NCBI GenBank assembly: GCA_937892315.1
Contig: CALAVF010000044.1
Location: forward strand, 1 to 6,437
DNA: 6,437 nucleotides
Direction: 5' to 3'
Source: an uncultured Prevotellaceae bacterium
GTDB taxonomy: Bacteria > Bacteroidota > Bacteroidia > Bacteroidales > Bacteroidaceae
Below are positions 1 through 6,437 of the stretch, piece by piece (the first letter of the stretch is position 1; the number at the start of each line of letters is the position of its first letter). A model generated the notes under the pieces. The model was not told where the DNA came from. It saw nothing but the letters and a program-made list of their open reading frames with translations, and made no database searches. A program made the translations under genes and the position numbers.

Positions 1-60
1 GTCGTGGTCGGCAAACCGATGACGTCGTGGTCGGCAGATCGACCACGACGTGGTCGATTC
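1..60. repeat. 23-bp tandem repeat, about 2.6 copies, possibly cut by the window edge
   Basis: Copies begin at 1, 24 and 47 at an exact 23-bp period. The first 13 bases (GTCGTGGTCGGCA) are identical in copies 1 and 2, and the other ten match at six positions. Copy 3 is degenerate and keeps the GACGTGGTCGA-like core before the pattern fades after about 60. Because the sequence starts exactly on a copy, the array may continue to the left. No spacers of unrelated sequence lie between copies, so it is not CRISPR-like. Its function is unknown. It could be a non-coding intergenic array or the repetitive 3' end of a gene lying off-window; the forward frame from position 1 stays open to a TGA at 67-69. 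Confidence 0.7.
22..58. repeat. Two overlapping, mutually exclusive inverted repeats
   Basis: Positions 22-33 (ACGTCGTGGTCG) and 40-51 (CGACCACGACGT) are perfect reverse complements and would form a 12-bp stem with a 6-nt loop. Positions 38-47 (ATCGACCACG) and 49-58 (CGTGGTCGAT) are also perfect reverse complements around one central base. They share the arm around 40-49, so only one can form at a time. There is no T-run after either arm, so a Rho-independent terminator is not supported. A protein-binding palindrome or a product of repeat evolution are both possible. Confidence 0.6.
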
Positions 61-286
61 AGAGGGTGAGAGTGTACGCTTTTTGACACATCCACGTTGT
101 ATGATTACAAATCCTTGACATGAAGTGATACGAGACGAGGGAACGACGAAGGAGGGAGAGAGGCAAGAGAAGCCAGCGGGAAAACCGCTGGACGCAAGAG
201 GGAGGAGGAAAGAGAAGCCAGCGGGGAAACCGCTGGACGCAAGAGGGGAGGGGGAAAGAGGTGGAGGGATGATTTTGGCGGGAAGA
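61..286. other. Non-coding, purine-rich intergenic stretch
   Basis: I find no supportable gene here. From about 131 to 269 the + strand is overwhelmingly A and G, including an unbroken 21-base purine run at 241-261 with G-runs at 245-248 and 250-254. The stretch contains the two 45-bp repeat copies described separately and a short dyad TTGTA-4 nt-TACAA at 97-110. Reading frames that cross it on either strand are low-complexity translations of the repeats and run into the promoter and the start of the aminopeptidase gene, so I did not call them. Confidence 0.6.
165..254. repeat. 45-bp direct repeat, two copies, each with a hairpin
   Basis: Copies at about 165-209 and 210-254 are nearly identical over their first 38 bases (for example AGAGAAGCCAGCGG followed by ACCGCTGGACGCAAGAGG), with an A/G difference at 181 versus 226 and small differences in the tail. 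Each contains CCAGCGG, 5 nt, CCGCTGG (173-179/185-191 and 218-224/230-236), a 7-bp stem. The 45-bp unit is a multiple of three, so every frame stays open and yields repeated peptides, for example EKPAGKPLDARG forward. No T-run follows either hairpin. It resembles a dispersed or tandem intergenic repeat; function unknown. Confidence 0.7.
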
Positions 287-318
287 TTTGTTTGTTTGGG
301 AGAAAACCGTTATCTTTG
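287..318 (+). promoter_or_regulatory. Bacteroidota-type promoter for the aminopeptidase gene
   Basis: TATCTTTG at 311-318 matches the Bacteroidota -7 element TAnnTTTG exactly. A TTTG at 287-290 lies 20 nt upstream, the expected spacing for the -33 element; further TTTG copies follow at 291 and 295. Transcription would be predicted to begin a few bases after 318, around 323-326, giving a leader of roughly 55 nt before the ATG pair at 379/382. This also argues against translation from the in-frame ATG at 340. The promoter likely serves the aminopeptidase and ruvA, perhaps also sprA. Confidence 0.7.
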
Positions 319-381
319 CAAGTTGGATGAGGTTGCGGGGTGTGGATTTGGAGAAAAAACAAGGAAAAACTCTGGAATATG

Positions 382-2208
382 ATGAAGACAACGGAGAAAG
401 TGGAGGCGTTGAGAAGCCTCATGAGAAGAGAGGGCATCGGTGCGTTCATCACACCGAGCACTGACCCGCACACGGGTGAGTATGTACCGGAACGATGGAA
501 GTCACGCCGATGGATTAGCGGTTTCACGGGGTCGGCAGGTACGGCGGTAGTCACGCTCGACCAGGCTGCCCTGTGGACGGATTCGCGTTATTTCATTCAG
601 GCAACGGAGCAGTTGGCTGGTTCGGGCTATGTGCTGATGAAGGAAAAGATTGAGGGAACGCCGAGCATCACGGAGTGGCTGGGCAGCGTGTTGCCGAAGG
701 GCAGCGTTGTGGCGGTGGACGGATGGGTGAACACGACTGCCGACGTGGAAGACCTGGAGAATGAACTGCGTGCCTACGGATTGACGTTGCGTACAGACAT
801 CGACCCCTACGAGGAAATCTGGAATGACCGCCCTGCCCCACCCTTGAGCAAGGCGTTTGTGCAGGAGGTGAAATATGCCGGCGAAAGTGCGGCATCGAAA
901 ATTGCCCGCATCCGTGAAAAGACGGGGCAGAATGCGTTGGTTCTCTCTTCGCTTGAAGAGGTGGCATGGACACTGAACCTGCGTGCCGACGATGTGGCAT
1001 ATACGCCTTTCGTGTTGGGCTATGTGGTCATCACGCCGACCGATACATTATTATACACGTATAAGGAGAAGGTGACGGCAGAGGTGGAAGCGTATCTGAA
1101 GGCTGAAGGTGTGGGGTTGAGACCTTACGAAAGCATCGTTGACGACCTCGGAAGGCTGGACATACCTGTCTGTGTGCAGCCCAACAAGACCAACCATGCC
1201 GTATATACTGCCATCAAGACGCCTGTCCGCAAGGATAGTCCTGTCGGCAAGATGCTGATTTTCAAGAACGAGACGGAAATCAAGTGTTTCCGCAATGCGA
1301 TGGAAAAGGATGGCGTGGCGATGGTGAAGTGGATGAAATGGACATTGGAGAATGTGCCCAAAGGCGGTCAGACAGAACTGTCGCTGTCGGCAAAGTTGGA
1401 GGCATTTCGTGCAGAGCAGCCGCTCTTCAAGGGCATCAGTTTCGAGAGCATCATGGGGTATGCCCACCACGGCGCGATTGTCCATTACGACCCGACCCCT
1501 GAGACAGACATCCCCGTGGAGCCCGAAGGTCTGCTGCTGATTGACTCTGGCGGTCAGTATCTGGACGGAACGACAGACATCACCCGAACGATTCCCCTGG
1601 GACCGCTCACATGGGAGATGCGACGCGACTACACCCTGGTGCTGAAAGGCTGGATTCGTCTGGGTTCCGCCGTGTTCCCCAAGGGCACGTGCGGCACTCA
1701 ACTCGACGCGTTTGCCCGTGAGGCGATGTGGAAATACGGCATCAACTACCTGCACGGCACGGGGCACGGCGTGGGGCAGTTCATGTCGGTGCATGAAGGC
1801 ATCGACCTGCACCAGTTCCGTATGCAGTGGCGACCTACTCCACTCCTGCCAGGCATGACCATCACCGACGAGCCAGGCATCTATATCGAGGGCAGCCACG
1901 GCGTGCGTCATGAAGACACCATGCTGGTGGTGAATGCCGACTTTACGGGCAAGAACGGCGTGGCGAACATGCCAGGCGCAAAGCCCTACGACGGCGGCGA
2001 GGCAGCGGGCATCACGTTCGGTCCTTACTACACATTCGAGCATTTGACGCTCTGCCCCATCTTCACCAGTCCGATTCTGGTGGAGATGCTGACGGAAGAA
2101 GAGCGGATGTGGTTCAACCAGTATCAGCAGACGGTGTATGAACGGCTGGCTCCACGATTGGACGAGGAGCACCGAGTGTGGCTGAAGGAAATTTGCAAGG
2201 AGATTTAA
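382..2208 (+). CDS. pepP: Xaa-Pro aminopeptidase (aminopeptidase P, M24B, long form)
   Basis: A metallopeptidase that removes an N-terminal residue preceding proline; probably cytoplasmic, as no signal peptide is seen. The ~608-residue product has the three-part layout of long aminopeptidase P: an N-terminal creatinase-like domain (roughly 1-130, with [16 protein letters not shown] near its start and [11 protein letters not shown]), a second similar domain (about 140-300), the pita-bread catalytic domain (about 300-530) and a C-terminal M24 extension. All five expected dinuclear-metal ligands are visible: D388 (IDSGGQY), D399 (GTTDITRT), H462 (HGTGHGVG), E497 (DEPGIYI) and E511 (RHEDT), so it should be active. 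Start: adjacent ATGs at 379 and 382 are equally plausible; family members begin shortly before the LRxxM...AFI segment. An in-frame ATG at 340 would add a Trp/Lys-rich extension very close to the predicted transcript start and is less likely. Only 11 nt separate it from ruvA, suggesting co-transcription. Confidence 0.93.
   Translation: MKTTEKVEALRSLMRREGIGAFITPSTDPHTGEYVPERWKSRRWISGFTGSAGTAVVTLDQAALWTDSRYFIQATEQLAGSGYVLMKEKIEGTPSITEWLGSVLPKGSVVAVDGWVNTTADVEDLENELRAYGLTLRTDIDPYEEIWNDRPAPPLSKAFVQEVKYAGESAASKIARIREKTGQNALVLSSLEEVAWTLNLRADDVAYTPFVLGYVVITPTDTLLYTYKEKVTAEVEAYLKAEGVGLRPYESIVDDLGRLDIPVCVQPNKTNHAVYTAIKTPVRKDSPVGKMLIFKNETEIKCFRNAMEKDGVAMVKWMKWTLENVPKGGQTELSLSAKLEAFRAEQPLFKGISFESIMGYAHHGAIVHYDPTPETDIPVEPEGLLLIDSGGQYLDGTTDITRTIPLGPLTWEMRRDYTLVLKGWIRLGSAVFPKGTCGTQLDAFAREAMWKYGINYLHGTGHGVGQFMSVHEGIDLHQFRMQWRPTPLLPGMTITDEPGIYIEGSHGVRHEDTMLVVNADFTGKNGVANMPGAKPYDGGEAAGITFGPYYTFEHLTLCPIFTSPILVEMLTEEERMWFNQYQQTVYERLAPRLDEEHRVWLKEICKEI
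2197..2203 (+). promoter_or_regulatory. Possible Shine-Dalgarno for ruvA inside the end of pepP
   Basis: AAGGAGA at 2197-2203 is a strong Shine-Dalgarno-like string, but it sits 16 nt before the ruvA ATG at 2220, longer than the usual spacing. It overlaps the last codons of the aminopeptidase gene, which would couple translation of the two. Bacteroidota often start translation without a good Shine-Dalgarno, so its use is uncertain. Confidence 0.35.
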
Positions 2209-2219
2209 AAAGAAAAATC

Positions 2220-2822
2220 ATGATAGAATACGTTAGAGGAATCCTCGACGAGTTGACCCCTACCCAAGCGACGATTGAGTGTCATGGCGTGGGTTATCTG
2301 CTCAACATCTCGCTCAATACCTACACGGCATTGCAAGGCAAGGGCGAGGCACGACTTTTTGTGTACGAAGCCATCCGTGAAGACGCATGGGTGCTATTCG
2401 GCTTTGCCACCAAACAGGAACGTGAACTTTTCATGCTGCTCATCAGCGTGAGCGGTGTGGGCGGCAACACGGCTCGCACGATGCTCAGCAGTTTCTCGAC
2501 GCCAGAACTGGCAGGGCTTATCATGGATGGCAACGAGAAGATGCTCAAGACCGTGAAGGGGCTTGGTGCCAAGACGGCACAACGCATCATCGTGGAACTT
2601 CGCGACAAGGTTGCGACCCTCGGACTTCCCACCACTTCCGTGTCCGACAGCGGCAGTGCCCCTGCCGTGCAGAACAGCGAGGTCTATAACGAAGCCTTCG
2701 AAGCCCTCAAGATGTTGGGCTTCCCACCTGCACCCGTTGCCAAGACGGTCAAAGCCATCCTCAAGGATGAGCCTTCTGCCCCCGTGGAGAAAGTCATCAA
2801 ACTCGCCCTTAAGATGTTGTAA
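2220..2822 (+). CDS. ruvA: Holliday junction branch migration protein RuvA
   Basis: RuvA binds four-way Holliday junctions as a tetramer and loads the RuvB motor for branch migration in homologous recombination and repair; RuvC then resolves the junction. The 200-residue product has the family's usual length and three-domain order. Domain I is an OB-fold (about 1-63, starting [12 protein letters not shown]), with the acidic-pin pair E54/D55 in [10 protein letters not shown]. Domain II has two helix-hairpin-helix motifs, SGVGGNTA (78-85) and KGLGAKTA (113-120). A Ser/Pro/Ala-rich linker (about 131-152) leads to the C-terminal RuvB-binding domain III (about 153-200, EALKMLGF...VIKLALKML). The ATG at 2220 is preferred: the open frame extends upstream to 2178, but that would add 14 residues encoded inside the aminopeptidase gene and absent from the family. 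The gene follows pepP by 11 nt and precedes sprA, a known gene order in Bacteroidota. No missing key residue is seen. Confidence 0.97.
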   Translation: MIEYVRGILDELTPTQATIECHGVGYLLNISLNTYTALQGKGEARLFVYEAIREDAWVLFGFATKQERELFMLLISVSGVGGNTARTMLSSFSTPELAGLIMDGNEKMLKTVKGLGAKTAQRIIVELRDKVATLGLPTTSVSDSGSAPAVQNSEVYNEAFEALKMLGFPPAPVAKTVKAILKDEPSAPVEKVIKLALKML

Positions 2823-2830
2823 ACAAACGG

Positions 2831-2853
2831 TCGCCAAGCGAAACTCTTGGCGA
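2831..2853. repeat. Hairpin after ruvA, not a canonical terminator
   Basis: TCGCCAAG (2831-2838) and CTTGGCGA (2846-2853) form a perfect 8-bp stem with a 7-nt loop, starting 9 nt after the ruvA stop. It is followed by A residues rather than T residues on the + strand, so it lacks the U-tract of a Rho-independent terminator. It could act as an mRNA 3'-end stabiliser or processing site between ruvA and sprA, or as an attenuator. The rest of the 2823-2955 gap is AT-rich; I see only a weak -7-like TACGTTTC (2890-2897) without a matching -33 element, and a 5-bp hairpin at 2920-2934. Confidence 0.45.
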
Positions 2854-2955
2854 AAAAATCGTCTATCCATACAATAATGCGTGACTTTATACGTTTCTTA
2901 TTGTAGAATATGTAAGAATAGGCTCTTGAAGCCTCTCAATATATAGACGATTAGT

Positions 2956-5900
2956 TTGAAGCAGATACTTCGAAATATATTATATATCTTATTGATAATG
3001 ACGAGCATGAGCACTATTGCAGCAGTAAGCAATAGTGCTGTGTCTTCGTCATTTCCTGTTGTGCCTGCCGATTCGGTCAAGGTCAAGAAGACAGATTATC
3101 CGCAAGGGCAACACCCCGAGGAGTTTTCGATGGACTTGGAAGACCCCGAAAACCTGAAGCCCGACACTGCGGTATATGACGTAAAATCAGGCTATTACAA
3201 AGTGGGCACGAAGTTGGGGGATGGATTCTTGAGTCAACCGTGGATGATGACTCCCGAAGAGTATTTGAAGTGGTCGGAGGCAAAAGCGTTCCGGGATTAT
3301 TTCAAGGTGCGAAACGACTCTCTGTTTGTCACGAAAGGGAAGGACAAGTTCGACTTCACCAACATGCACTTCGACTTAGGACCTGCCGAGAAGATTTTCG
3401 GTCCTGGCGGCGTACAAATCAAGACGCAGGGAAGTGCGGAACTAAAATTCGGCTACAACTACAAATTCACTGATAATCCGTCACTTGCAGAGCGAAGTCG
3501 AACGACCAAATCCTTTGACTTTGACGAAAAAATCAACATGAGCGTCAATGCCAAGGTGGGTGACAAGATGGACTTCAACATCAATTACAACACAGATGCC
3601 ACGTTTGATTTTGACTCCAAAAATCTAAAACTTGCCTACGAGGGGAAGGAAGATGAGATTGTCAAACTGTTGGAAGCGGGCAACATCACGTTTCCAACCA
3701 ATTCGAGCCTGATTAAAGGTTCGAATTCGCTGTTTGGTATCCGCACCGACTTGCAGTTTGGACGTCTGAGTCTGCAAACCGTGGTCAGCCAAAAGAAATC
3801 GAAGTCGAAGACGGTGAGCAGCAAGGGTGGAAGCCAGATGTCAACCTTTGAGATTCAGGCATATAACTATGACGAGAACCGCCATTTCTTCTTGGCACAC
3901 TACTTCCACGACACCTACGACAAAGCCTGCTCTACCCTGCCCAACATCACCAGTGGCATCACCATCAACCGCATCGAAGTGTGGCTGACCAATACGGGCG
4001 GTTCGACGGAGAACACCCGAAACATCATCGGTTTTGTTGACCTTGCGGAAGGCAGCAAAATCAGCAACTCCATCTGGGCAGGTTCTGGCACCACCCCTGC
4101 AAACGCCAGCAACGACCTGTATTCCACGATGGTAGGCACTTACTCCGATGCCCGAAACGTTGACCAAACCAGCAACATTCTGGACGAGTTCCTGCAAGGT
4201 GGCGTTGACTATGAGAAGGTGGAGAATGCCCGTCTGCTCAGTTCGTCAGAGTACACACTCAACAGCCACCTCGGTTACATCAGCCTCAAATCGACGCTGC
4301 AATCCAACCAAGTGCTGGCGGTGGCATTTGAGTACACCTACAACGGTCAGACCTATCAGGTGGGTGAGTTTTCTGCCGACCAGAAAGACAACGACAAAGC
4401 CCTGTTTGTGAAACTGTTGAAGAACACCAGCAACTCACCCAAGATGGGTAACTGGGACTTGATGATGAAGAATGTCTATAGTCTCAACGCCACATCGGTG
4501 CAGAAAGAGAAGTTCAAACTCGACATCAAGTATCTGAGTGATACGACAGGGGTGAACCTCAGTTATATACCCGAAGAGCCGTTCAAGCAAACCACGCTGC
4601 TGAAGATGCTCAACCTCGACCGCCTGGACGATAACGACAAGACCAATCCGAACGGCAAGTTCGACTTCTTGGAGGGCTACACCATTCAGGCAAGCACCGG
4701 TCGTGTGATTTTTCCGGTTGTAGAGCCATTCGGCGACTGGTTGCGTCAGAAGATTGGCGATGATGCCATGGCCGACAAATACTGCTATGACGAACTGTAC
4801 GACTCCACCAAAACGACCGCCAAGCAGATTGCAGAAAAGAACAAATTCACCTTGACGGGTGAATACAAGGCATCGGGCGGGAGCATCATCAAAGTGAGCG
4901 ACGGCTACATCCCACAAGGTTCTGTGAAGGTGACGGCAGGTGGTGTTGACCTAACCGAAGGCAGCGACTATAGTATCGACTATGCCAGCGGTACGGTGAC
5001 CATCCTCAACCAGAGCATCATCGATGCAGGAACGAACGTCAGCGTCAGCCTCGAAAGTCAGGAAGACTTCTCCATGATACGCAAGACCATGATGGGTGTG
5101 AACTGGGAATACGACTTCTCCAAGAACTTCAACATCGGCGGTACGTTGTTGAAAGTCAGCGAGAAGCCGCTCACCTCAAAGGTGGCGATGGGAAGCGAAC
5201 CGCTGAACAACACCCTTTGGGGACTTCACATGAACTGGAAGCAAAATTCGCAGTGGCTCACCAATATGCTCGACAAACTGCCATTCCTCCACCTCAGTGC
5301 CCCTTCCAGCATCTCGTTCACGGGAGAGTATGCACAACTCGATGCAGGCGAAGCGAAAGGCACACAGGGCAATGCCTCCTATCTGGACGACTTCGAGCAG
5401 ACCAAGACCTCGCTCGACGAAAGCAGCCCCAAGGAATGGATGCTCTCCTCCACACCAAGCCATCTGCAATATGGTACGCTGAGCAACGACGTGAAATACG
5501 GTTACAACCGTGCCCGTCTGGCATGGTACAACATCGACCCGCTCTTCACCCGCCGCTCTTCATCGCTGACCCCCAGCCACATCAAGAGCGACCTCGACCA
5601 ACTTTCTAATCACTATGTGCGAGAGGTCTATGTGCGAGAGGTCTATCCTAACCGCGACACCAACCAAGGTGAGAGCAACACGCTGAGCATCTTGAACTTG
5701 GCTTACTATCCATCAGAGCGTGGCCCTTACAACCTCGACCCCGACCTTGACCAGAATGGCCATCTGAACGACCCCAAGAAACGTTGGGGCGGTATGATGA
5801 GAAAGATTGACACTAGCGACTTCGAGACACGCAACGTCCAGTACATTGAGTTCTGGATGCTTGATCCGTTTATATACACCAAAGACGACAATTCATACGG

Positions 5901-6437
5901 CGGCTCATTGTACCTCAACTTGGGAGACGTGAGTGAGGACATCCTCAAAGACGGAAAGAAAGCTTACGAGAGCGGCATGCCTGTCAACAACTCCACCAAC
6001 TATACGGAGACTGTCTGGGGACGTATCCCCTCGGAGAAGTCAGTGGTGTACTCATTCTCCACAGAGAGCGGGGCGCGACAGAAACAGGATATCGGAATTA
6101 ATGGTTTGTCCGACTCTGACGAGCGTACATTTGGCGCTTACCAAAATTACCTGAACGAGATGAAGGGCAAGGTGTCCGCCGAAGTATATGACTCACTATA
6201 CGAAGACCCCGCAGGTGATGACTACCACTACTTCCGCGGCTCAGACTTCGATGCCAAGGAGACGCCAATCCTCGACAGATACAAACGCATCAACTCACCA
6301 GAAGGGAACTCACCAAACACAAGCGAGTCTGGAGAGAGCTACAGTACCGCATATAAGTCCACGCCAGACTACGAGGACGTCAACAGCGACTACACAATGA
6401 ATGAGTATGAAAACTTCTTCGAGTACAAAGTCGACAT
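2956..6437 (+). CDS. sprA: SprA/Sov, T9SS outer-membrane translocon, N-terminal ~1160 residues (3' partial)
   Basis: SprA (Sov in Porphyromonas gingivalis) is the very large outer-membrane beta-barrel through which the type IX secretion system exports proteins carrying C-terminal sorting signals; in gliding species it is also needed for motility. Family members have roughly 2,400 residues, so about half is present and the gene runs off the window in mid-codon. Family-typical segments appear in order: VGTKLGDGFL and TPEEYLKW (83-106), VNAKVGDKM (197-205), EAGNITFP and SLIKG (240-255), FDFLEGYTI...IFPVVEPFG (569-593), SYLDDFE (808-814), ERGPYNLDP (921-929), WGGMMRKIDTSDFE...FWMLDPF (944-972) and PDYEDVN (1137-1143). 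Start: a TTG at 2956 gives a classical signal peptide with K2 and R6, a hydrophobic core from I8 to about I14 continuing to AA at 22-23, and possible cleavage near 22-27. ATG at 2998 or 3007 would lose the charged and hydrophobic parts. An in-frame TAG at 2944-2946 limits the frame. No frameshift is seen. Confidence 0.95.
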   Translation, partial: MKQILRNILYILLIMTSMSTIAAVSNSAVSSSFPVVPADSVKVKKTDYPQGQHPEEFSMDLEDPENLKPDTAVYDVKSGYYKVGTKLGDGFLSQPWMMTPEEYLKWSEAKAFRDYFKVRNDSLFVTKGKDKFDFTNMHFDLGPAEKIFGPGGVQIKTQGSAELKFGYNYKFTDNPSLAERSRTTKSFDFDEKINMSVNAKVGDKMDFNINYNTDATFDFDSKNLKLAYEGKEDEIVKLLEAGNITFPTNSSLIKGSNSLFGIRTDLQFGRLSLQTVVSQKKSKSKTVSSKGGSQMSTFEIQAYNYDENRHFFLAHYFHDTYDKACSTLPNITSGITINRIEVWLTNTGGSTENTRNIIGFVDLAEGSKISNSIWAGSGTTPANASNDLYSTMVGTYSDARNVDQTSNILDEFLQGGVDYEKVENARLLSSSEYTLNSHLGYISLKSTLQSNQVLAVAFEYTYNGQTYQVGEFSADQKDNDKALFVKLLKNTSNSPKMGNWDLMMKNVYSLNATSVQKEKFKLDIKYLSDTTGVNLSYIPEEPFKQTTLLKMLNLDRLDDNDKTNPNGKFDFLEGYTIQASTGRVIFPVVEPFGDWLRQKIGDDAMADKYCYDELYDSTKTTAKQIAEKNKFTLTGEYKASGGSIIKVSDGYIPQGSVKVTAGGVDLTEGSDYSIDYASGTVTILNQSIIDAGTNVSVSLESQEDFSMIRKTMMGVNWEYDFSKNFNIGGTLLKVSEKPLTSKVAMGSEPLNNTLWGLHMNWKQNSQWLTNMLDKLPFLHLSAPSSISFTGEYAQLDAGEAKGTQGNASYLDDFEQTKTSLDESSPKEWMLSSTPSHLQYGTLSNDVKYGYNRARLAWYNIDPLFTRRSSSLTPSHIKSDLDQLSNHYVREVYVREVYPNRDTNQGESNTLSILNLAYYPSERGPYNLDPDLDQNGHLNDPKKRWGGMMRKIDTSDFETRNVQYIEFWMLDPFIYTKDDNSYGGSLYLNLGDVSEDILKDGKKAYESGMPVNNSTNYTETVWGRIPSEKSVVYSFSTESGARQKQDIGINGLSDSDERTFGAYQNYLNEMKGKVSAEVYDSLYEDPAGDDYHYFRGSDFDAKETPILDRYKRINSPEGNSPNTSESGESYSTAYKSTPDYEDVNSDYTMNEYENFFEYKVD
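3010..3039. repeat. Perfect 11-bp inverted repeat in the sprA signal-peptide region
   Basis: AGCACTATTGC (3010-3020) and GCAATAGTGCT (3029-3039) are exact reverse complements separated by 8 nt. In the mRNA they would form an 11-bp stem within codons 19-28 of sprA counted from the TTG start, and immediately after the ATG at 3007-3009. This could affect translation initiation or early elongation, but it may be chance; the sequence alone does not show a function. Confidence 0.6.
5614..5643 (+). repeat. Exact 15-bp tandem duplication within sprA
   Basis: TATGTGCGAGAGGTC occurs twice in direct succession (5614-5628 and 5629-5643) and is followed by TAT, the first codon of a third unit. It is in frame and encodes YVREVYVREVYP at residues 887-898. 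Either it is a recent slippage duplication adding five residues, or a natural R-E-V / R-E-V pattern of this SprA segment whose codons have become identical. Confidence 0.75.

Noticed and set aside
1..60. CRISPR array
   Set aside because: Copies abut at 23 bp without unique spacers, and no cas-like genes are present.
165..254. Rho-independent terminators formed by the two CCAGCGG/CCGCTGG hairpins
   Set aside because: Neither stem is followed by a T-run on either strand in the correct orientation.
340..381. Upstream ATG start for pepP at 340
   Set aside because: It would be only about 15 nt after the predicted transcript start and would add a Trp/Lys-rich 14-residue extension not expected in this family.
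125..382. Forward 85-residue reading frame with EKPAGKPLDARG repeats
   Set aside because: It is a translation of the 45-bp repeat, runs through the promoter and leader, and ends on the first codon of pepP; no recognisable domain or ribosome site.
59..554. Two minus-strand reading frames (110 and 149 residues) rich in Pro, Ser and Leu
   Set aside because: Both translate the purine-rich repeat block in reverse and extend antisense into pepP; the 45-bp period keeps all frames open, so their length is not evidence of coding.
1051..2172. Long minus-strand open frame of 373 residues
   Set aside because: It lies entirely antisense within pepP, whose catalytic motifs are intact on the + strand; the Cys/His/Gln-rich translation resembles no protein family I know.
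2890..2897. TACGTTTC as a -7 promoter element for sprA
   Set aside because: It departs from TAnnTTTG at the last base and has no TTTG about 20 nt upstream.
2898..3086. Minus-strand 62-residue frame with a hydrophobic segment opposite the sprA start
   Set aside because: Its hydrophobicity reflects the AT-rich signal-peptide and leader DNA read in reverse; it overlaps the confident SprA coding region and has no promoter evidence.

Overview
The window looks like chromosomal DNA from a member of the Bacteroidota, most likely close to Prevotella. It encodes the SprA/Sov outer-membrane translocon of the type IX secretion system, a protein restricted to that phylum. It also has a promoter of the Bacteroidota type (TTTG, 20 nt, TAnnTTTG) and weak or distant Shine-Dalgarno signals. 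The genus is an inference from the style of the proteins and intergenic DNA; no rRNA or other taxonomic marker is present.

Layout: positions 1-381 hold no convincing gene. This stretch carries three copies of a 23-bp tandem repeat with embedded palindromes (1-60, probably continuing left of the window), a purine-rich block with two copies of a 45-bp repeat that each contain a small hairpin (165-254), and then a promoter (287-318). All three genes that follow are on the + strand. They are a long-form Xaa-Pro aminopeptidase (M24B, about 382-2208), the Holliday-junction protein RuvA (2220-2822), and the first ~1160 residues of SprA (2956 to the window end, open at its 3' end).

The aminopeptidase and ruvA are separated by 11 nt and are probably co-transcribed from the promoter at 287-318. 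A 133-nt AT-rich gap with a hairpin separates ruvA from sprA. No clear promoter or canonical terminator is seen there, so read-through into sprA is possible. The three proteins do not form one pathway: a cytoplasmic peptidase, a recombination factor and a secretion translocon. The ruvA-sprA adjacency is a recurrent gene order in Bacteroidota.

The points most worth a second look are the start of sprA (a TTG start restores a proper signal peptide), a perfect 11-bp inverted repeat inside that signal-peptide region, an exact 15-bp tandem duplication inside sprA, and the two unrelated repeat families upstream of the aminopeptidase. I see no evidence for a new multi-gene system in this window.
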